A DNA stretch of 64,000 nucleotides from Bacillota bacterium (GCA_023414875.1 JAEZMV010000028.1:434001-498000), one strand, 5' to 3'; numbered from the stretch's first letter, positions 44,358-52,756 are shown. The notes: a model not told the origin generated them from the sequence alone. Program-made: numbers and translations.

Positions 44358-46826
44358 TTGAAAGAAGATAATGCTTATATTCATTCACCTCGGATGAAAG
44401 CGAAGGAACTGGTCTCACAGATGACTTTGGAGGAGAAGGCAGGTTTATGCTCCGGGAAGGATTTTTGGAGATTAAAATCCATCGAGCGTTTGGGTCTGGA
44501 TACGATCATGATGTCGGATGGACCACATGGGCTCAGAAAACAAGTGGGTGAAAATGATAATCTGGGAGTGGGTGACAGTGTTCCGGCCGTTTGCTTTCCG
44601 ACAGCTGCTGCATTAGCCTGTAGCTTTGACCGTGATTTGGTATATGAAGTTGGTAAGGCAATCGGTGAAGAATGTCTGCAGGAGGGTGTGTCCGTTTTAT
44701 TAGGGCCGGGGACAAATCAAAAAAGAAGTCCACTCTGCGGTCGTAACTTTGAATATTTCAGTGAGGATCCGACTCTGTCAGGGGAGCTTGCGGTAGGAAT
44801 GATTAAGGGAGTTCAAAGTCAGGGTGTCGCAACCTCGTTAAAACATTTTGCCGTAAATAATCAAGAAAAACGTCGTATGACCATTAGCGCGGTTGTAGAT
44901 GAAAGGACACTGAGGGAAACCTACCTGAAGGCTTTTGAAATAGCCGTAAGGAAAGGTAATCCAAGAACAGTTATGTGTGCCTATAATCGTATCAACGGGG
45001 AATATTGCAGCGAAAATGCCTATCTGCTGAATAAAATTCTGCGAGAAGATTGGGGTTATGAAGGTCTGGTTGTATCCGATTGGGGTGCGGTCAATGACCG
45101 GGTACTTGGAGTAAAATCCGGTATGGACCTGGAAATGCCGGGATGTCTTGGAATGAATGATAACAAGCTTATTACCTCGGTGAAGGCAGGAACTCTGTCT
45201 GAGAGCGAATTGGAGCTATCGGCCTGCAGAGTAACAGAGCTCATTTTAGATGGAATGCTAAAGAAACAGAAGGACTTTCGTTATGATATAGAGAGGCATC
45301 ACCAATTAGCAATCAAGGCCTCGGAGCAATCAGCGGTATTGTTAAAAAATGAAGGTAAGATTTTGCCGGGAAATATAGAGCAAAAAGCAGCGGTAATTGG
45401 GGAATTTGCCAAAGTACCAAGATATCAGGGGGCAGGTAGTTCAAGAATACACCCAATTAGGATAGATAATACATGGGAGGCGCTCGTTAAACAGGGACTG
45501 ACTGCGAGCTATGCACCAGGCTATAAACGAAAAGAAAATAAAAACACGAAACATAAGATTAAAGCGGAACAAGAGGCAGCTCTGATTTTGGAGGCCTGTG
45601 AAGCAGTAAAAGGAAAGGATATCGTATATCTGTTTGCAGGTTTGACAGAAGGATATGAATCAGAAGGTTATGACCGTACTACTCTATCTCTACCAGCTTC
45701 CCAAAACCGTTTAATCGAGGCAGTTACGGCATGTAATTCAAATGTAGTGGTAATCCTTATGGGAGGAGCACCGATGGAGTTGCCCTGGATTTCTAAGGTA
45801 AGGGGCATCTTGCTGGCTTATCTCGGCGGTGAGGGCTGCGGTACAGCGATTGCAAATCTGTTGCTTGGTAAAGCCATACCCTGTGGAAAGCTGGCAGAGA
45901 CATGGCCGTTCCACCTTACGGACACTCCGGCATTTCATTATTATCCCGGAAATCGGACCACCTCGGAATACAGAGAGAGTATTTATGTTGGATACCGTTA
46001 TTATGAAGCGGCAAAAAAGCCGGTTCAGTTTCCTTTTGGTCACGGCTTATCCTATACCGACTTTACATATTCTGATGTCACTTGTGACAAGAGCCATTGT
46101 GCGTATGGAGAGAAGTTGACACTGACATTTTATATTACTAACGTCGGACCGCTGAAAGCGAAAGAGATTGCACTGATCTTTGTTTCCCATAGAAATGAAA
46201 AGGTGTTCCTTCCAAAGAAAGAGCTGAGAGAATTTATCAAAGTCACGCTAGAGCCCGGAGAAAGAAAGCAGGTAAGCGTTGTTCTGGATACGAAAACCTT
46301 CGGATATTATAATACATTAATTCATGACTGGTATGCCGAAAGCGGGGAGTACCGCATACTAGTTGGACCCTCCTCCAGGAATTGCAGTCTTTCTGCAACC
46401 ATCACCTTAAAGAGTCCTAATCAGCCGCAACCTGATCTCAGAGAACAAGCGCCCTCCTATTATCATTTATCGAATGCAGAGTTTGCGATACCTGATAAAG
46501 AGTTCTGTGCCCTTTATGGTAAACCTCTTCCACCGCAGGACTTGATACCCTCCAGGCCCTACAAAGATGGGAACACCCTGGAAGATGTCAGCCATACCTT
46601 GATTGGGAAATTAATGCTTCGTATTGCTGAGCGGATGGCAAAAAAGGTTACAAAGGTCTCCGAAGAAGAGGAGGGCATGATTTCAGTATCAATGAAGGAA
46701 ATGCCGTTCCATTCAATGGTAACCTCCGGAGAGGGAATGCTGTCAGAGAAGATGATGGAGGGTATTATTGATCTTCTAAATGGACATTATGGAAAAGGGC
46801 TTCTAAAAATTATTAGAGGAAAGTAG
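44358..46826 (+). CDS. GH3 beta-glucosidase with C-terminal helical tail
   Basis: An 822-residue intracellular GH3 enzyme starting at TTG 44358 after GGGAGG. The barrel domain has MSDGPHGLR near residues 55-63 and the nucleophile Asp in GLVVSDWGAVNDR near 240. The (alpha/beta)6 domain with GAGSSRIHP and GLTEGYESEGYDR follows, then a fibronectin-like domain at about 590-690. The last 90 residues (EDVSHTLIGKLMLRIAERM ... IIDLLNG) form a helical tail similar to the N-terminal extension of the GH13 enzyme. It cleaves terminal beta-linked glucose or xylose. It probably forms an operon with the GH13 gene. Confidence 0.87.
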   Translation: MKEDNAYIHSPRMKAKELVSQMTLEEKAGLCSGKDFWRLKSIERLGLDTIMMSDGPHGLRKQVGENDNLGVGDSVPAVCFPTAAALACSFDRDLVYEVGKAIGEECLQEGVSVLLGPGTNQKRSPLCGRNFEYFSEDPTLSGELAVGMIKGVQSQGVATSLKHFAVNNQEKRRMTISAVVDERTLRETYLKAFEIAVRKGNPRTVMCAYNRINGEYCSENAYLLNKILREDWGYEGLVVSDWGAVNDRVLGVKSGMDLEMPGCLGMNDNKLITSVKAGTLSESELELSACRVTELILDGMLKKQKDFRYDIERHHQLAIKASEQSAVLLKNEGKILPGNIEQKAAVIGEFAKVPRYQGAGSSRIHPIRIDNTWEALVKQGLTASYAPGYKRKENKNTKHKIKAEQEAALILEACEAVKGKDIVYLFAGLTEGYESEGYDRTTLSLPASQNRLIEAVTACNSNVVVILMGGAPMELPWISKVRGILLAYLGGEGCGTAIANLLLGKAIPCGKLAETWPFHLTDTPAFHYYPGNRTTSEYRESIYVGYRYYEAAKKPVQFPFGHGLSYTDFTYSDVTCDKSHCAYGEKLTLTFYITNVGPLKAKEIALIFVSHRNEKVFLPKKELREFIKVTLEPGERKQVSVVLDTKTFGYYNTLIHDWYAESGEYRILVGPSSRNCSLSATITLKSPNQPQPDLREQAPSYYHLSNAEFAIPDKEFCALYGKPLPPQDLIPSRPYKDGNTLEDVSHTLIGKLMLRIAERMAKKVTKVSEEEEGMISVSMKEMPFHSMVTSGEGMLSEKMMEGIIDLLNGHYGKGLLKIIRGK

Positions 46827-46838
46827 GTTCTGAGGGTG

Positions 46839-47330
46839 TTAATTCAAATCCTCAGAAGAATCCAGCTTGCTCATCATCTGGTGAAGACCCTTTAGTAATT
46901 CGATTGTTGATTGCGGTTCCAGATTAAGCGTACAGATGAGACTTTCCGGAATTTGGACAGCATCAACTTTTAAATTCTTGCCATTTTGACTTAATTGAAT
47001 AAATACATTACGCTCATCGCTGGAGCTCCGAATTCTTTTGATATAATTCAGGGCCTCCAGCTTTTTCAGCATCGGGGTTAGAGTACCGGAATCCAGATAT
47101 AATTTTTTGCCGAGATCCTTTACTGTAACGTTATCCTCCTCCCAAAGCGCAAGCATTATGATATATCCAGTGTAGGTCAGTCCATAAGGATCTAATAGGG
47201 GTTTGTATTTTTTTATTATTTCCTTAGAGCAAACATAGAGTGAAAAACAAAGCTGATTATCAAGCTTCAGAAGCTCAAAACCCGCTTCCTTACTGCCTTT
47301 TACCAAGGATTCTGAGTTTTCTTTGTTCAT
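46839..47330 (-). CDS. MarR family transcriptional regulator (OhrR/MgrA-like)
   Basis: A 163-residue winged-helix regulator: dimerisation helices flank LTYTGYIIMLALWEEDNVTVKDLGKKLYLDSGTLTPMLKKLEALNYIKRIRSSSDERNVFIQLS. The DERNV wing and LDSGTLTPMLKKLE recognition helix are typical of the OhrR subgroup, with Cys in NQLCFSLYVCSKEI near residue 28 as a candidate redox sensor. It is divergent from the nitroreductase gene, and matching operators lie at 47354-47371 and 47420-47437. Confidence 0.9.
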   Translation of the reverse strand: MNKENSESLVKGSKEAGFELLKLDNQLCFSLYVCSKEIIKKYKPLLDPYGLTYTGYIIMLALWEEDNVTVKDLGKKLYLDSGTLTPMLKKLEALNYIKRIRSSSDERNVFIQLSQNGKNLKVDAVQIPESLICTLNLEPQSTIELLKGLHQMMSKLDSSEDLN

Positions 47331-47353
47331 AGGGTAGCCTCTCTTTCTTTTAT

Positions 47354-47371
47354 TACAATTAAATTTTATAC
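47354..47371. promoter_or_regulatory. candidate MarR operator 1
   Basis: TACAATTAAATTTTATAC is the reverse complement of operator 2 (47420-47437) with one mismatch. It lies 24 bp upstream of the MarR gene start and could repress its own synthesis. Confidence 0.55.
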
Positions 47372-47399
47372 AATTATTTAAAAAAAGTCAAATAAAGTA

Positions 47400-47437
47400 T
47401 TGACAAATTAAAAAGAAATGTATAAAATTAAATTGTA
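47400..47437 (+). promoter_or_regulatory. nitroreductase promoter with overlapping MarR operator 2
   Basis: TTGACA (47400-47405), a 17-bp spacer and TAAAAT (47423-47428). The operator GTATAAAATTAAATTGTA (47420-47437) covers the -10 box, so binding should block transcription. Confidence 0.65.
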
Positions 47438-47563
47438 AACAATTAAATAAAGAACTACATTAAGAATACTCTAAATACAAATACATATAATAAGCTAATG
47501 GAATTTTTAATGTACGAATACGATATAAGTAATGAATGAAACGAATAGAAAGGATGTATTATT

Positions 47564-48163
47564 ATGAGCAATAAAATTAGTAAAGCGATTGAAAATCGCA
47601 GAAGTATTTATGCAATCGGAAAGGGAGCAACTGTCTCCAAAGAACAGATACAGGCGATAGTTAATCATGCAGTAAAGTATGTACCCTCTGCGTTCAATTC
47701 GCAAAGTGCCAGAGTGGTAATATTACTGGGTGAGCATCATAATAAACTATGGGATTTTGCACGGGACGAATTAAAAAAGATCGTGCCTGAAGCAAATTTT
47801 GCTTCCACCGATGAGAAGATAAGCTCCTTCCAGAACGGATTTGGATCCCTTCTTTATTTTGAAGATCAGGCAGTTGTGGAAGGATTGCAGGAGCAATATT
47901 CTCTCTATAAGGACAATTTTCCAATCTGGTCCCTGCAATCCTCTGGTATGCTTCAATATGTTATTTGGACACTCTTAGAGGAGGAAGGACTTGGAGCTTC
48001 TCTTCAGCATTATAATCCTTTAATTGATGAGCAGGTGAAGAAGCAGTGGAGTATCCCGGATAAGTGGAAGCTCCTTGCACAAATGCCATTCGGAAAACCT
48101 TTGGCGGAACCGGGAGATAAGGAATTTGCTCCTTTGGAAGACAGAGTAAAGATATTTTCATAA
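47564..48163 (+). CDS. nitroreductase family protein (Frm2/HBN1-like)
   Basis: A 199-residue flavoprotein. RRSIYAIGKG near residues 13-22, YVPSAFNSQSARVVILLGEHHNKLW near 44-68 and EEEGLGASLQHYNPLID near 139-155 match the Frm2-like nitroreductases that reduce nitroaromatics and respond to lipid or redox stress. AAGGATG precedes ATG. The neighbouring MarR gene and operator suggest induction by electrophiles or peroxides. The physiological substrate is unknown. Confidence 0.85.
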   Translation: MSNKISKAIENRRSIYAIGKGATVSKEQIQAIVNHAVKYVPSAFNSQSARVVILLGEHHNKLWDFARDELKKIVPEANFASTDEKISSFQNGFGSLLYFEDQAVVEGLQEQYSLYKDNFPIWSLQSSGMLQYVIWTLLEEEGLGASLQHYNPLIDEQVKKQWSIPDKWKLLAQMPFGKPLAEPGDKEFAPLEDRVKIFS

Positions 48164-48178
48164 CTCAGCAAAATGATA

Positions 48179-48227
48179 CCGGGGTCAAAATCTGCTAACT
48201 TAAAGCACTGCTTTTGATCCTGGCATC
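48179..48227 (+). terminator. hairpin after the nitroreductase gene
   Basis: CCGGGGTCAAAATC (48181-48194) pairs with the GCTTTTGATCCTGG region (48211-48224) with small mismatches, and CATCAAAA follows. It is probably a terminator with a weak U-tail. Confidence 0.45.
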
Positions 48228-48258
48228 AAAAAAGGTAGATCAAAACAGATTAATACCA

Positions 48259-48302
48259 ACCAACCTGATTGGATATGATATGAATGAAGGTTGGTTTTTT
48301 TG
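48259..48302 (+). terminator. strong intrinsic terminator
   Basis: AACCAACCT (48259-48267) pairs with AGGTTGGTT (48289-48297), and TTTTT follows. Between this and the methyltransferase gene lie a possible promoter and the hairpin-RBS element near 48391. Confidence 0.8.
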
Positions 48303-48390
48303 TATAAATGTGTTACAATGCATGTAATAATTGCTAATATTGTAAAAGATTTTATGCAGTTAAATTTATTATCTCTGGATATGTTTGTGT

Positions 48391-48413
48391 CGCTTATGTC
48401 GGCAGAATGGGAG
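48391..48413 (+). other. hairpin-RBS element, weak third member
   Basis: TGTCG (48390-48394) can pair with CGGCA (48400-48404) around CTTATGT, and AGAATGGGAG forms the ribosome binding site. It resembles the elements at 5188-5212 and 7835-7858. Confidence 0.4.
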
Positions 48414-48418
48414 AACTT

Positions 48419-48925
48419 ATGAAATCGGTTTATTTTTATAAAACAAGAATAGGGAAGATTATGATTGCAGAAGAGGGTGAAGGTATCTGTGAGGTAGGGT
48501 TGCTTCCCTCAGAGGAGGATCAAAACGATTCTGAATATAATCAATCCGAAGCTGATGTCAAAGAAACTAAGCTGATTGCAGAAACTGCAAGGCAACTGGA
48601 AGAATTCCTGAACGGAACCCGAAAGGAATTTGATGTTAAGCTTAATCCAAAAGGAACAGATTTTCAACACAAGGTATGGAATGCTCTCAGAGACATACCT
48701 TACGGAGAGACACGTAGCTATAAACAGATTGCGGAAGCGATAGGTAATGAGAAAGCATCCCGTGCGGTTGGAATGGCAAACCACAATAATCCAATCATGA
48801 TAATTGTACCCTGTCACCGTGTGATAGGAGCAAATGGAAAACTGGTTGGATATGCAGGAGGTCTGAACATAAAAGAACAGCTACTTAATATTGAGAGAAT
48901 GAGAAAGGAAGAGATCAATGAATAA
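48419..48925 (+). CDS. ogt: methylated-DNA-[protein]-cysteine S-methyltransferase
   Basis: A 168-residue suicide DNA-repair protein when begun at ATG 48419 (GGGAG five bases upstream; the in-frame ATG 48407 sits on that site). The active-site motif IIVPCHRVIG near residues 135-144 carries the acceptor Cys, and the DNA-binding helix GNEKASRAVGMANHNNP precedes it. It removes O6-alkyl groups from guanine. The stop overlaps the start of the peptidase gene by eight bases, so the two are coupled. Confidence 0.9.
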   Translation: MKSVYFYKTRIGKIMIAEEGEGICEVGLLPSEEDQNDSEYNQSEADVKETKLIAETARQLEEFLNGTRKEFDVKLNPKGTDFQHKVWNALRDIPYGETRSYKQIAEAIGNEKASRAVGMANHNNPIMIIVPCHRVIGANGKLVGYAGGLNIKEQLLNIERMRKEEINE

Positions 48926-50672
48926 GGAATGGTCGTTGGATGTATTATATAAGGGATTTGATGATACGAGCTATCAGGAGGATAAGCATAGGCTGATACA
49001 GCTTACAAAGGATATTAATAGCTTTAGCGAAACCCTATCAGAAGCTAAGGATGAGGAGGCAACACTGTTAAAGGCGATTGATTATCTTGAACAACATCAG
49101 CTATTAGGAACCAAAATTAGCTATTATGTAGCATTAAGACAATCAGTGAATACCTCTGATAGTGAAACAGTAAATGAAATGAATGCCATCGAGAGGCAGC
49201 TCAGCCTGACCTCTAAGCCGATGGCAGTCATCCATAAGTACATTGCTGCAATTAATAACCTGCAAGCTTATTTTGAAAAGCATCCAAAGCTAAAAGAATA
49301 TGAATATTTAATTATAGAAATGAAGAAGGAAGCGAAGCATCTCTTAAGTGATGATGTTGAGGAAGTAATCGCAAAATTAAATATCAGTGCAGGCTCCGCG
49401 TGGGGCAGCATGCAGAGCTTTTTAACCTCTACGCTGGAGGTTGAATACCGTGGTAACATCATCACTCTGCCGGAGGTTCGTAATATGGCACATAGCGAGG
49501 ATGTTGAAGTACGTAAGGATGCATTTGCTGCAGAATTAAATGCGTATGAGAAAATAAAGGATGCCATCAGTTACTCACTTAATAACATAAAAACACAGGT
49601 GAATACCATCTGTGAGCTCAGAGGATATGAGTCTCCCCTGGAGATGACCTTGATGCAAGCTAAGATGAAAAAAGAAACCCTGGATGCGATGCTGGAGGCT
49701 ATCAAGGAAGCGCTGCCATCCTTCCATAAGTATTTAAGACACAAAGCTAAGATTATGGGCCACGAAAACGGACTTCCCTGGTATGAGTTATTTGCACCAA
49801 TCGGAGAAAGCAATACGAAATATACCGCAGAAGAATCAAAGGATTATCTGGTTAAACATTTCCGTAGCTTTTCTGATGATTTGGCAGATATGGTGGAGGA
49901 AGCCTATGATAATGAATGGATTGACTTTTATCCCAGAAAGGGCAAGGTAGGAGGAGCCTTCTGTGAGAATATGCCATTTGTAAAACAAAGCCGTATTCTT
50001 ACTAACTTTACGGGTTCTCTAAGTGATGTGGTGACCCTGGCTCATGAACTGGGTCATGCATATCATGGACTCAACATTCAGGAGCATTTGCCTCTTAATG
50101 TGGATTACAGCATGCCGGTAGCAGAGACGGCCTCAACCTTTAATGAAGCTTTGATTATGGAAGCAGCCATTAAAGAGACCGAGGGTAGAGAGAAAATTGC
50201 ACTGATTGAAAGTCAGCTTCAGGATGTTACTCAGATCATCTGCGATATTTATTCCAGATATCTGTTTGAGAGTGCCGTCTTTGAAAAGGTAAAATCAGGT
50301 TTTTTGTTTGCGGATGAGTTAAAGGAGCTGATGCTCGCCGCTCAAAAGGAAGCTTACGGTAACGGACTCGATCATGACTATCTGCATCCTTATATGTGGG
50401 TTTTAAAGGGACATTATTACTCAGAGAATTTAAGCTTCTACAATTTCCCCTATGCCTTCGGCGGTTTGTTTGCCAGAGGCTTATATGAGAAGTATAAATT
50501 AGAGGGTGAAGCTTTTGTGCCTAAGTACAAAGCTTTGTTAAAAGCAACCACCGTTATGAGCGTGGAGGATGCAGCAAGAGAAGCAGAAATTAATCTGGAG
50601 GACCCGCAGTTTTGGAGAACCAGTTTAAAGACAATTGAGGATTTAATTGATGAATTTGTGCGATTAGCATAA
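48918..50672 (+). CDS. M3 family oligoendopeptidase (PepF type)
   Basis: A 584-residue zinc metallopeptidase. The zinc site is LAHELGHAYHG near residues 374-384, and ETASTFNEALIME near 403-415 supplies the third ligand Glu. The N-terminal helical domain (1-190) is typical of oligoendopeptidase F. GAAAGGAAGAG precedes ATG inside the preceding gene. It is cytoplasmic and cuts peptides of about 7-17 residues. Confidence 0.88.
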   Translation: MNKEWSLDVLYKGFDDTSYQEDKHRLIQLTKDINSFSETLSEAKDEEATLLKAIDYLEQHQLLGTKISYYVALRQSVNTSDSETVNEMNAIERQLSLTSKPMAVIHKYIAAINNLQAYFEKHPKLKEYEYLIIEMKKEAKHLLSDDVEEVIAKLNISAGSAWGSMQSFLTSTLEVEYRGNIITLPEVRNMAHSEDVEVRKDAFAAELNAYEKIKDAISYSLNNIKTQVNTICELRGYESPLEMTLMQAKMKKETLDAMLEAIKEALPSFHKYLRHKAKIMGHENGLPWYELFAPIGESNTKYTAEESKDYLVKHFRSFSDDLADMVEEAYDNEWIDFYPRKGKVGGAFCENMPFVKQSRILTNFTGSLSDVVTLAHELGHAYHGLNIQEHLPLNVDYSMPVAETASTFNEALIMEAAIKETEGREKIALIESQLQDVTQIICDIYSRYLFESAVFEKVKSGFLFADELKELMLAAQKEAYGNGLDHDYLHPYMWVLKGHYYSENLSFYNFPYAFGGLFARGLYEKYKLEGEAFVPKYKALLKATTVMSVEDAAREAEINLEDPQFWRTSLKTIEDLIDEFVRLA

Positions 50673-50878
50673 AAGATAAGGAAGAGCTGTTTCATAGTCC
50701 GTCTTGTGAGCTTAAAAATACTAAAATTCGATAAAATTACGAATTATGAAGAATGAGGAAAAAAATTATCACATAAAACTTATAATCTATCAGATACTAA
50801 ACTTGAATCAATTTATAGTTCATGTTTATAAAGAAGCTAATTTATATTCATGGGCATCAGAAGGAAAGGAGCAAAGTT

Positions 50879-51091
50879 ATGAGTCTGGTAGATAATGATC
50901 ATCAGCTTCCAGAGGGATTAGGATTTCGATTAGCACTTGATATGGAAGCAATGACGAATTTTGTTAATATGTCAGATAATAATAAACAGCAGTTGGTTGA
51001 CTATATAAAGAGTTCAACAAACGGGGATGAGGCTAGAAACCGTGTAACTGAAGTAGTAAACAATCTTCATAAGGGGGATTCATTTCGTTAA
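50879..51091 (+). CDS. small conserved hypothetical protein
   Basis: A 70-residue protein begun at ATG 50879 after AAAGGAG; the frame opens further upstream at 50822 without a ribosome binding site. PEGLGFRLALDMEAMTNFVNMSDNNKQQLVDYI followed by NGDEARNRVTEVVNNL resembles small clostridial proteins of unknown function with a YdeI-like helical tail (FxxLsdneqqqIidya). It is followed closely by the convergent DegV gene. Confidence 0.65.
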   Translation: MSLVDNDHQLPEGLGFRLALDMEAMTNFVNMSDNNKQQLVDYIKSSTNGDEARNRVTEVVNNLHKGDSFR

Positions 51092-51143
51092 TAGGAATGA
51101 ATAAATAAAAAAGCTTGCTTTACATCTGAGTACGGCTTGATAT

Positions 51144-51211
51144 AAAAAAGGCTGTTGCATGATATTGTATCGAGGTAAAATATTACTTCGGCACAAAAGA
51201 ATGCAGCAGCC
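51144..51211 (-). terminator. terminator of the second DegV gene (minus strand)
   Basis: On the minus strand GGCTGCTGCAT pairs with ATGCAACAGCC (51201-51211 with 51150-51160), and TTTTTT (51149-51144) follows. The loop is long at 40 nt. Confidence 0.65.
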
Positions 51212-51226
51212 CATCTTTTTATCTTA

Positions 51227-52096
51227 TTATCTTTCCTTACCCATAAAGAATAATGCCACGGTTCCGGGGCCGGCATGAGCTCCGATGGTAGGACTAATAT
51301 AGCTGATAAATCGATCACTGATACCAAGCCGTTCTTTGATCTGGTCAGCTACGAATTCGGCGTCCTCGAGACAATCTCCGTGACTGATGAAGACGATATC
51401 ATTTTTATATGGATAGTCTTTAATGCTCTCTTCCATTCTATCAACCAGAGAAATTAAAGCCTTTTTCCTTCCTCTTACATTATTCAAGGGAATCAGACGA
51501 CCTTCATTATTAACATGAAGCACAGGTTTTACATTGATTAAGGTTCCGATGATTGCGGAAGCTTTTGATACGCGGCCGCCTCGGTGCAGATGGTGTAGGT
51601 CATCAACCGTAAACAAATGGCATAAATTAAGCTTGTTCTTCTCAACCCACTTTGCTGTCTCATCAATCGACTTACCGCTCTCCTTTAACTGTACTGCTTT
51701 ATGGATTAGCAAGCCTTCACCAAGTGAAGCACAGAGAGAATCGATAACAATAATTTTTGATTCAGGATGTTCATCACTTAACTCTCTGGCAACGGTAGCA
51801 GCAACAGAGCAGCTTCCGCTTAGAGCAGAAGAGAAAGCAATATGCAAAATGTCATAACCCTCACCTATTAATGATGTAAATATATTTCTTGCGGTATCAG
51901 GATTTACTGCCATTGTTGTGGGCAGAGCACCACCGCGCATGATATCATAAAATTCTTTTGGTTCAAGAACATTATCTTCTCCGTAAACTGCTCCGTTTAG
52001 GTTATAATATAAAGAAAGCATTCCAATACTATGTTTGTTAAGATAATCCTGTGGTAAATCACTTGTTGTATCTGTAGTAATGATAAAGTTTTTCAT
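51227..52096 (-). CDS. DegV family protein, second copy
   Basis: A 289-residue fatty-acid-binding DegV protein: TTDTTSDLPQDYL near residues 6-18 and HHLHRGGRVSKASAIIGTLINVKP near 164-187, with the C-terminal ISPTIGAHAGPGTVALFF. AGGAAAGG precedes ATG on the minus strand. It is only distantly like the copy at 28653 and may prefer a different fatty acid. Its upstream region (52097-52280) contains no recognisable operator. Confidence 0.88.
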   Translation of the reverse strand: MKNFIITTDTTSDLPQDYLNKHSIGMLSLYYNLNGAVYGEDNVLEPKEFYDIMRGGALPTTMAVNPDTARNIFTSLIGEGYDILHIAFSSALSGSCSVAATVARELSDEHPESKIIVIDSLCASLGEGLLIHKAVQLKESGKSIDETAKWVEKNKLNLCHLFTVDDLHHLHRGGRVSKASAIIGTLINVKPVLHVNNEGRLIPLNNVRGRKKALISLVDRMEESIKDYPYKNDIVFISHGDCLEDAEFVADQIKERLGISDRFISYISPTIGAHAGPGTVALFFMGKER

Positions 52097-52276
52097 CGAA
52101 CTGCACCGTTCCTTTCCTAAACATTAATCATATCGTCGATAATAGTTTTCATACATAAAATTACAAGGTTTATCCATAGCTGTGATATAAGTAGTTTTAA
52201 TTACGATATGATATATTATATCATACTATACCCGTTTGTTACAATACACATTTCCAGAAATATGTATCAATTAGTA

Positions 52277-52305
52277 ATATCGATACATACAGTATCGATA
52301 CATAC
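52277..52305. repeat. tandem 15-bp repeat with palindromic TATCGATA core
   Basis: ATATCGATACATAC (52277-52290) and GTATCGATACATAC (52292-52305) are adjacent copies. They lie about 50 bp upstream of the SCIFF promoter and about 180 bp upstream of the divergent DegV gene, so they may be a double operator. The rest of the 378-bp gap from 52097 to 52474 is AT-rich. Confidence 0.45.
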
Positions 52306-52349
52306 CTGTATTTGATTTGCAAAAAACTCTTTTCTTATGCATATACATG

Positions 52350-52358
52350 TGATATAAT
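52350..52358 (+). promoter_or_regulatory. extended -10 promoter of the SCIFF precursor gene
   Basis: TGATATAAT at 52350-52358 is a perfect extended -10 element. No good -35 box lies 17 bp upstream, as is usual for this class. Transcription would start near 52365 and give a leader of about 110 nt. Confidence 0.6.
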
Positions 52359-52369
52359 AACCAAAATAA

Positions 52370-52447
52370 GCGGATTAGTACGTAAATTTGCTCATCTTCA
52401 TTCCTATGAGGCAGGCTTTTTTATGAAATAAGTAGCTTCTAATCTGC
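52370..52447 (+). promoter_or_regulatory. structured leader with nested terminator before scfA
   Basis: GCGGATTAG (52370-52378) pairs with CTAATCTGC (52439-52447) with one wobble. Inside, TGCTCAT (52389-52395) pairs with ATGAGGCA (52406-52413), and GGCTTTTTTAT follows as a terminator-like tail. The outer stem closes right before the AAGGAGG of the precursor gene. Confidence 0.45.
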
Positions 52448-52474
52448 ATTATTGTATTCAAGGAGGCTTAAACA

Positions 52475-52615
52475 ATGAAACATATCAAGACTTTAAACAC
52501 AAAGAACCTGAAAGATACGATAAAAAAAGGTGGTTGTGGAGAATGTCAGACATCTTGTCAGTCAGCATGTAAGACATCCTGTACCGTTGGAAATCAGAGC
52601 TGTGAAAACAAATAG
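52475..52615 (+). CDS. scfA: SCIFF family ribosomally made thioether peptide precursor
   Basis: A 46-residue peptide with AAGGAGG before ATG. Its second half holds exactly six cysteines at residues 21, 24, 28, 32, 36 and 43 (GGCGECQTSCQSACKTSC, then a last Cys near the end). This is the six-Cys-in-about-45 pattern of SCIFF peptides, which occur throughout Clostridia. The adjacent radical SAM gene at 52865 encodes the maturase, which forms a Cys-Thr thioether in known members. The function of the mature peptide is not established. Confidence 0.92.
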   Translation: MKHIKTLNTKNLKDTIKKGGCGECQTSCQSACKTSCTVGNQSCENK

Positions 52616-52673
52616 ATAATCCGTACATAGAACACGCGATCTGGTTCAGCAATTACAGATAAGAACGATGATG

Positions 52674-52708
52674 AAGGTGTCTTAAGATTTATCATCTTGA
52701 GACACCTT
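52674..52708 (+). terminator. perfect hairpin between scfA and scfB, first
   Basis: AAGGTGTCTTAAGAT (52674-52688) pairs with ATCTTGAGACACCTT (52694-52708) with one wobble. The downstream side has no T-run, so partial termination or mRNA protection is likelier than full termination. Confidence 0.6.
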
Positions 52709-52756
52709 CCATGATTCATGACAAGTAAAATAGCGATCTGTTTTACTTTCAGGTGG

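Noticed and set aside
52097..52474. Known riboswitch class before the SCIFF gene
   Set aside because: The leader shows paired stems but no conserved core of any class I can name, so only a structured leader is claimed.
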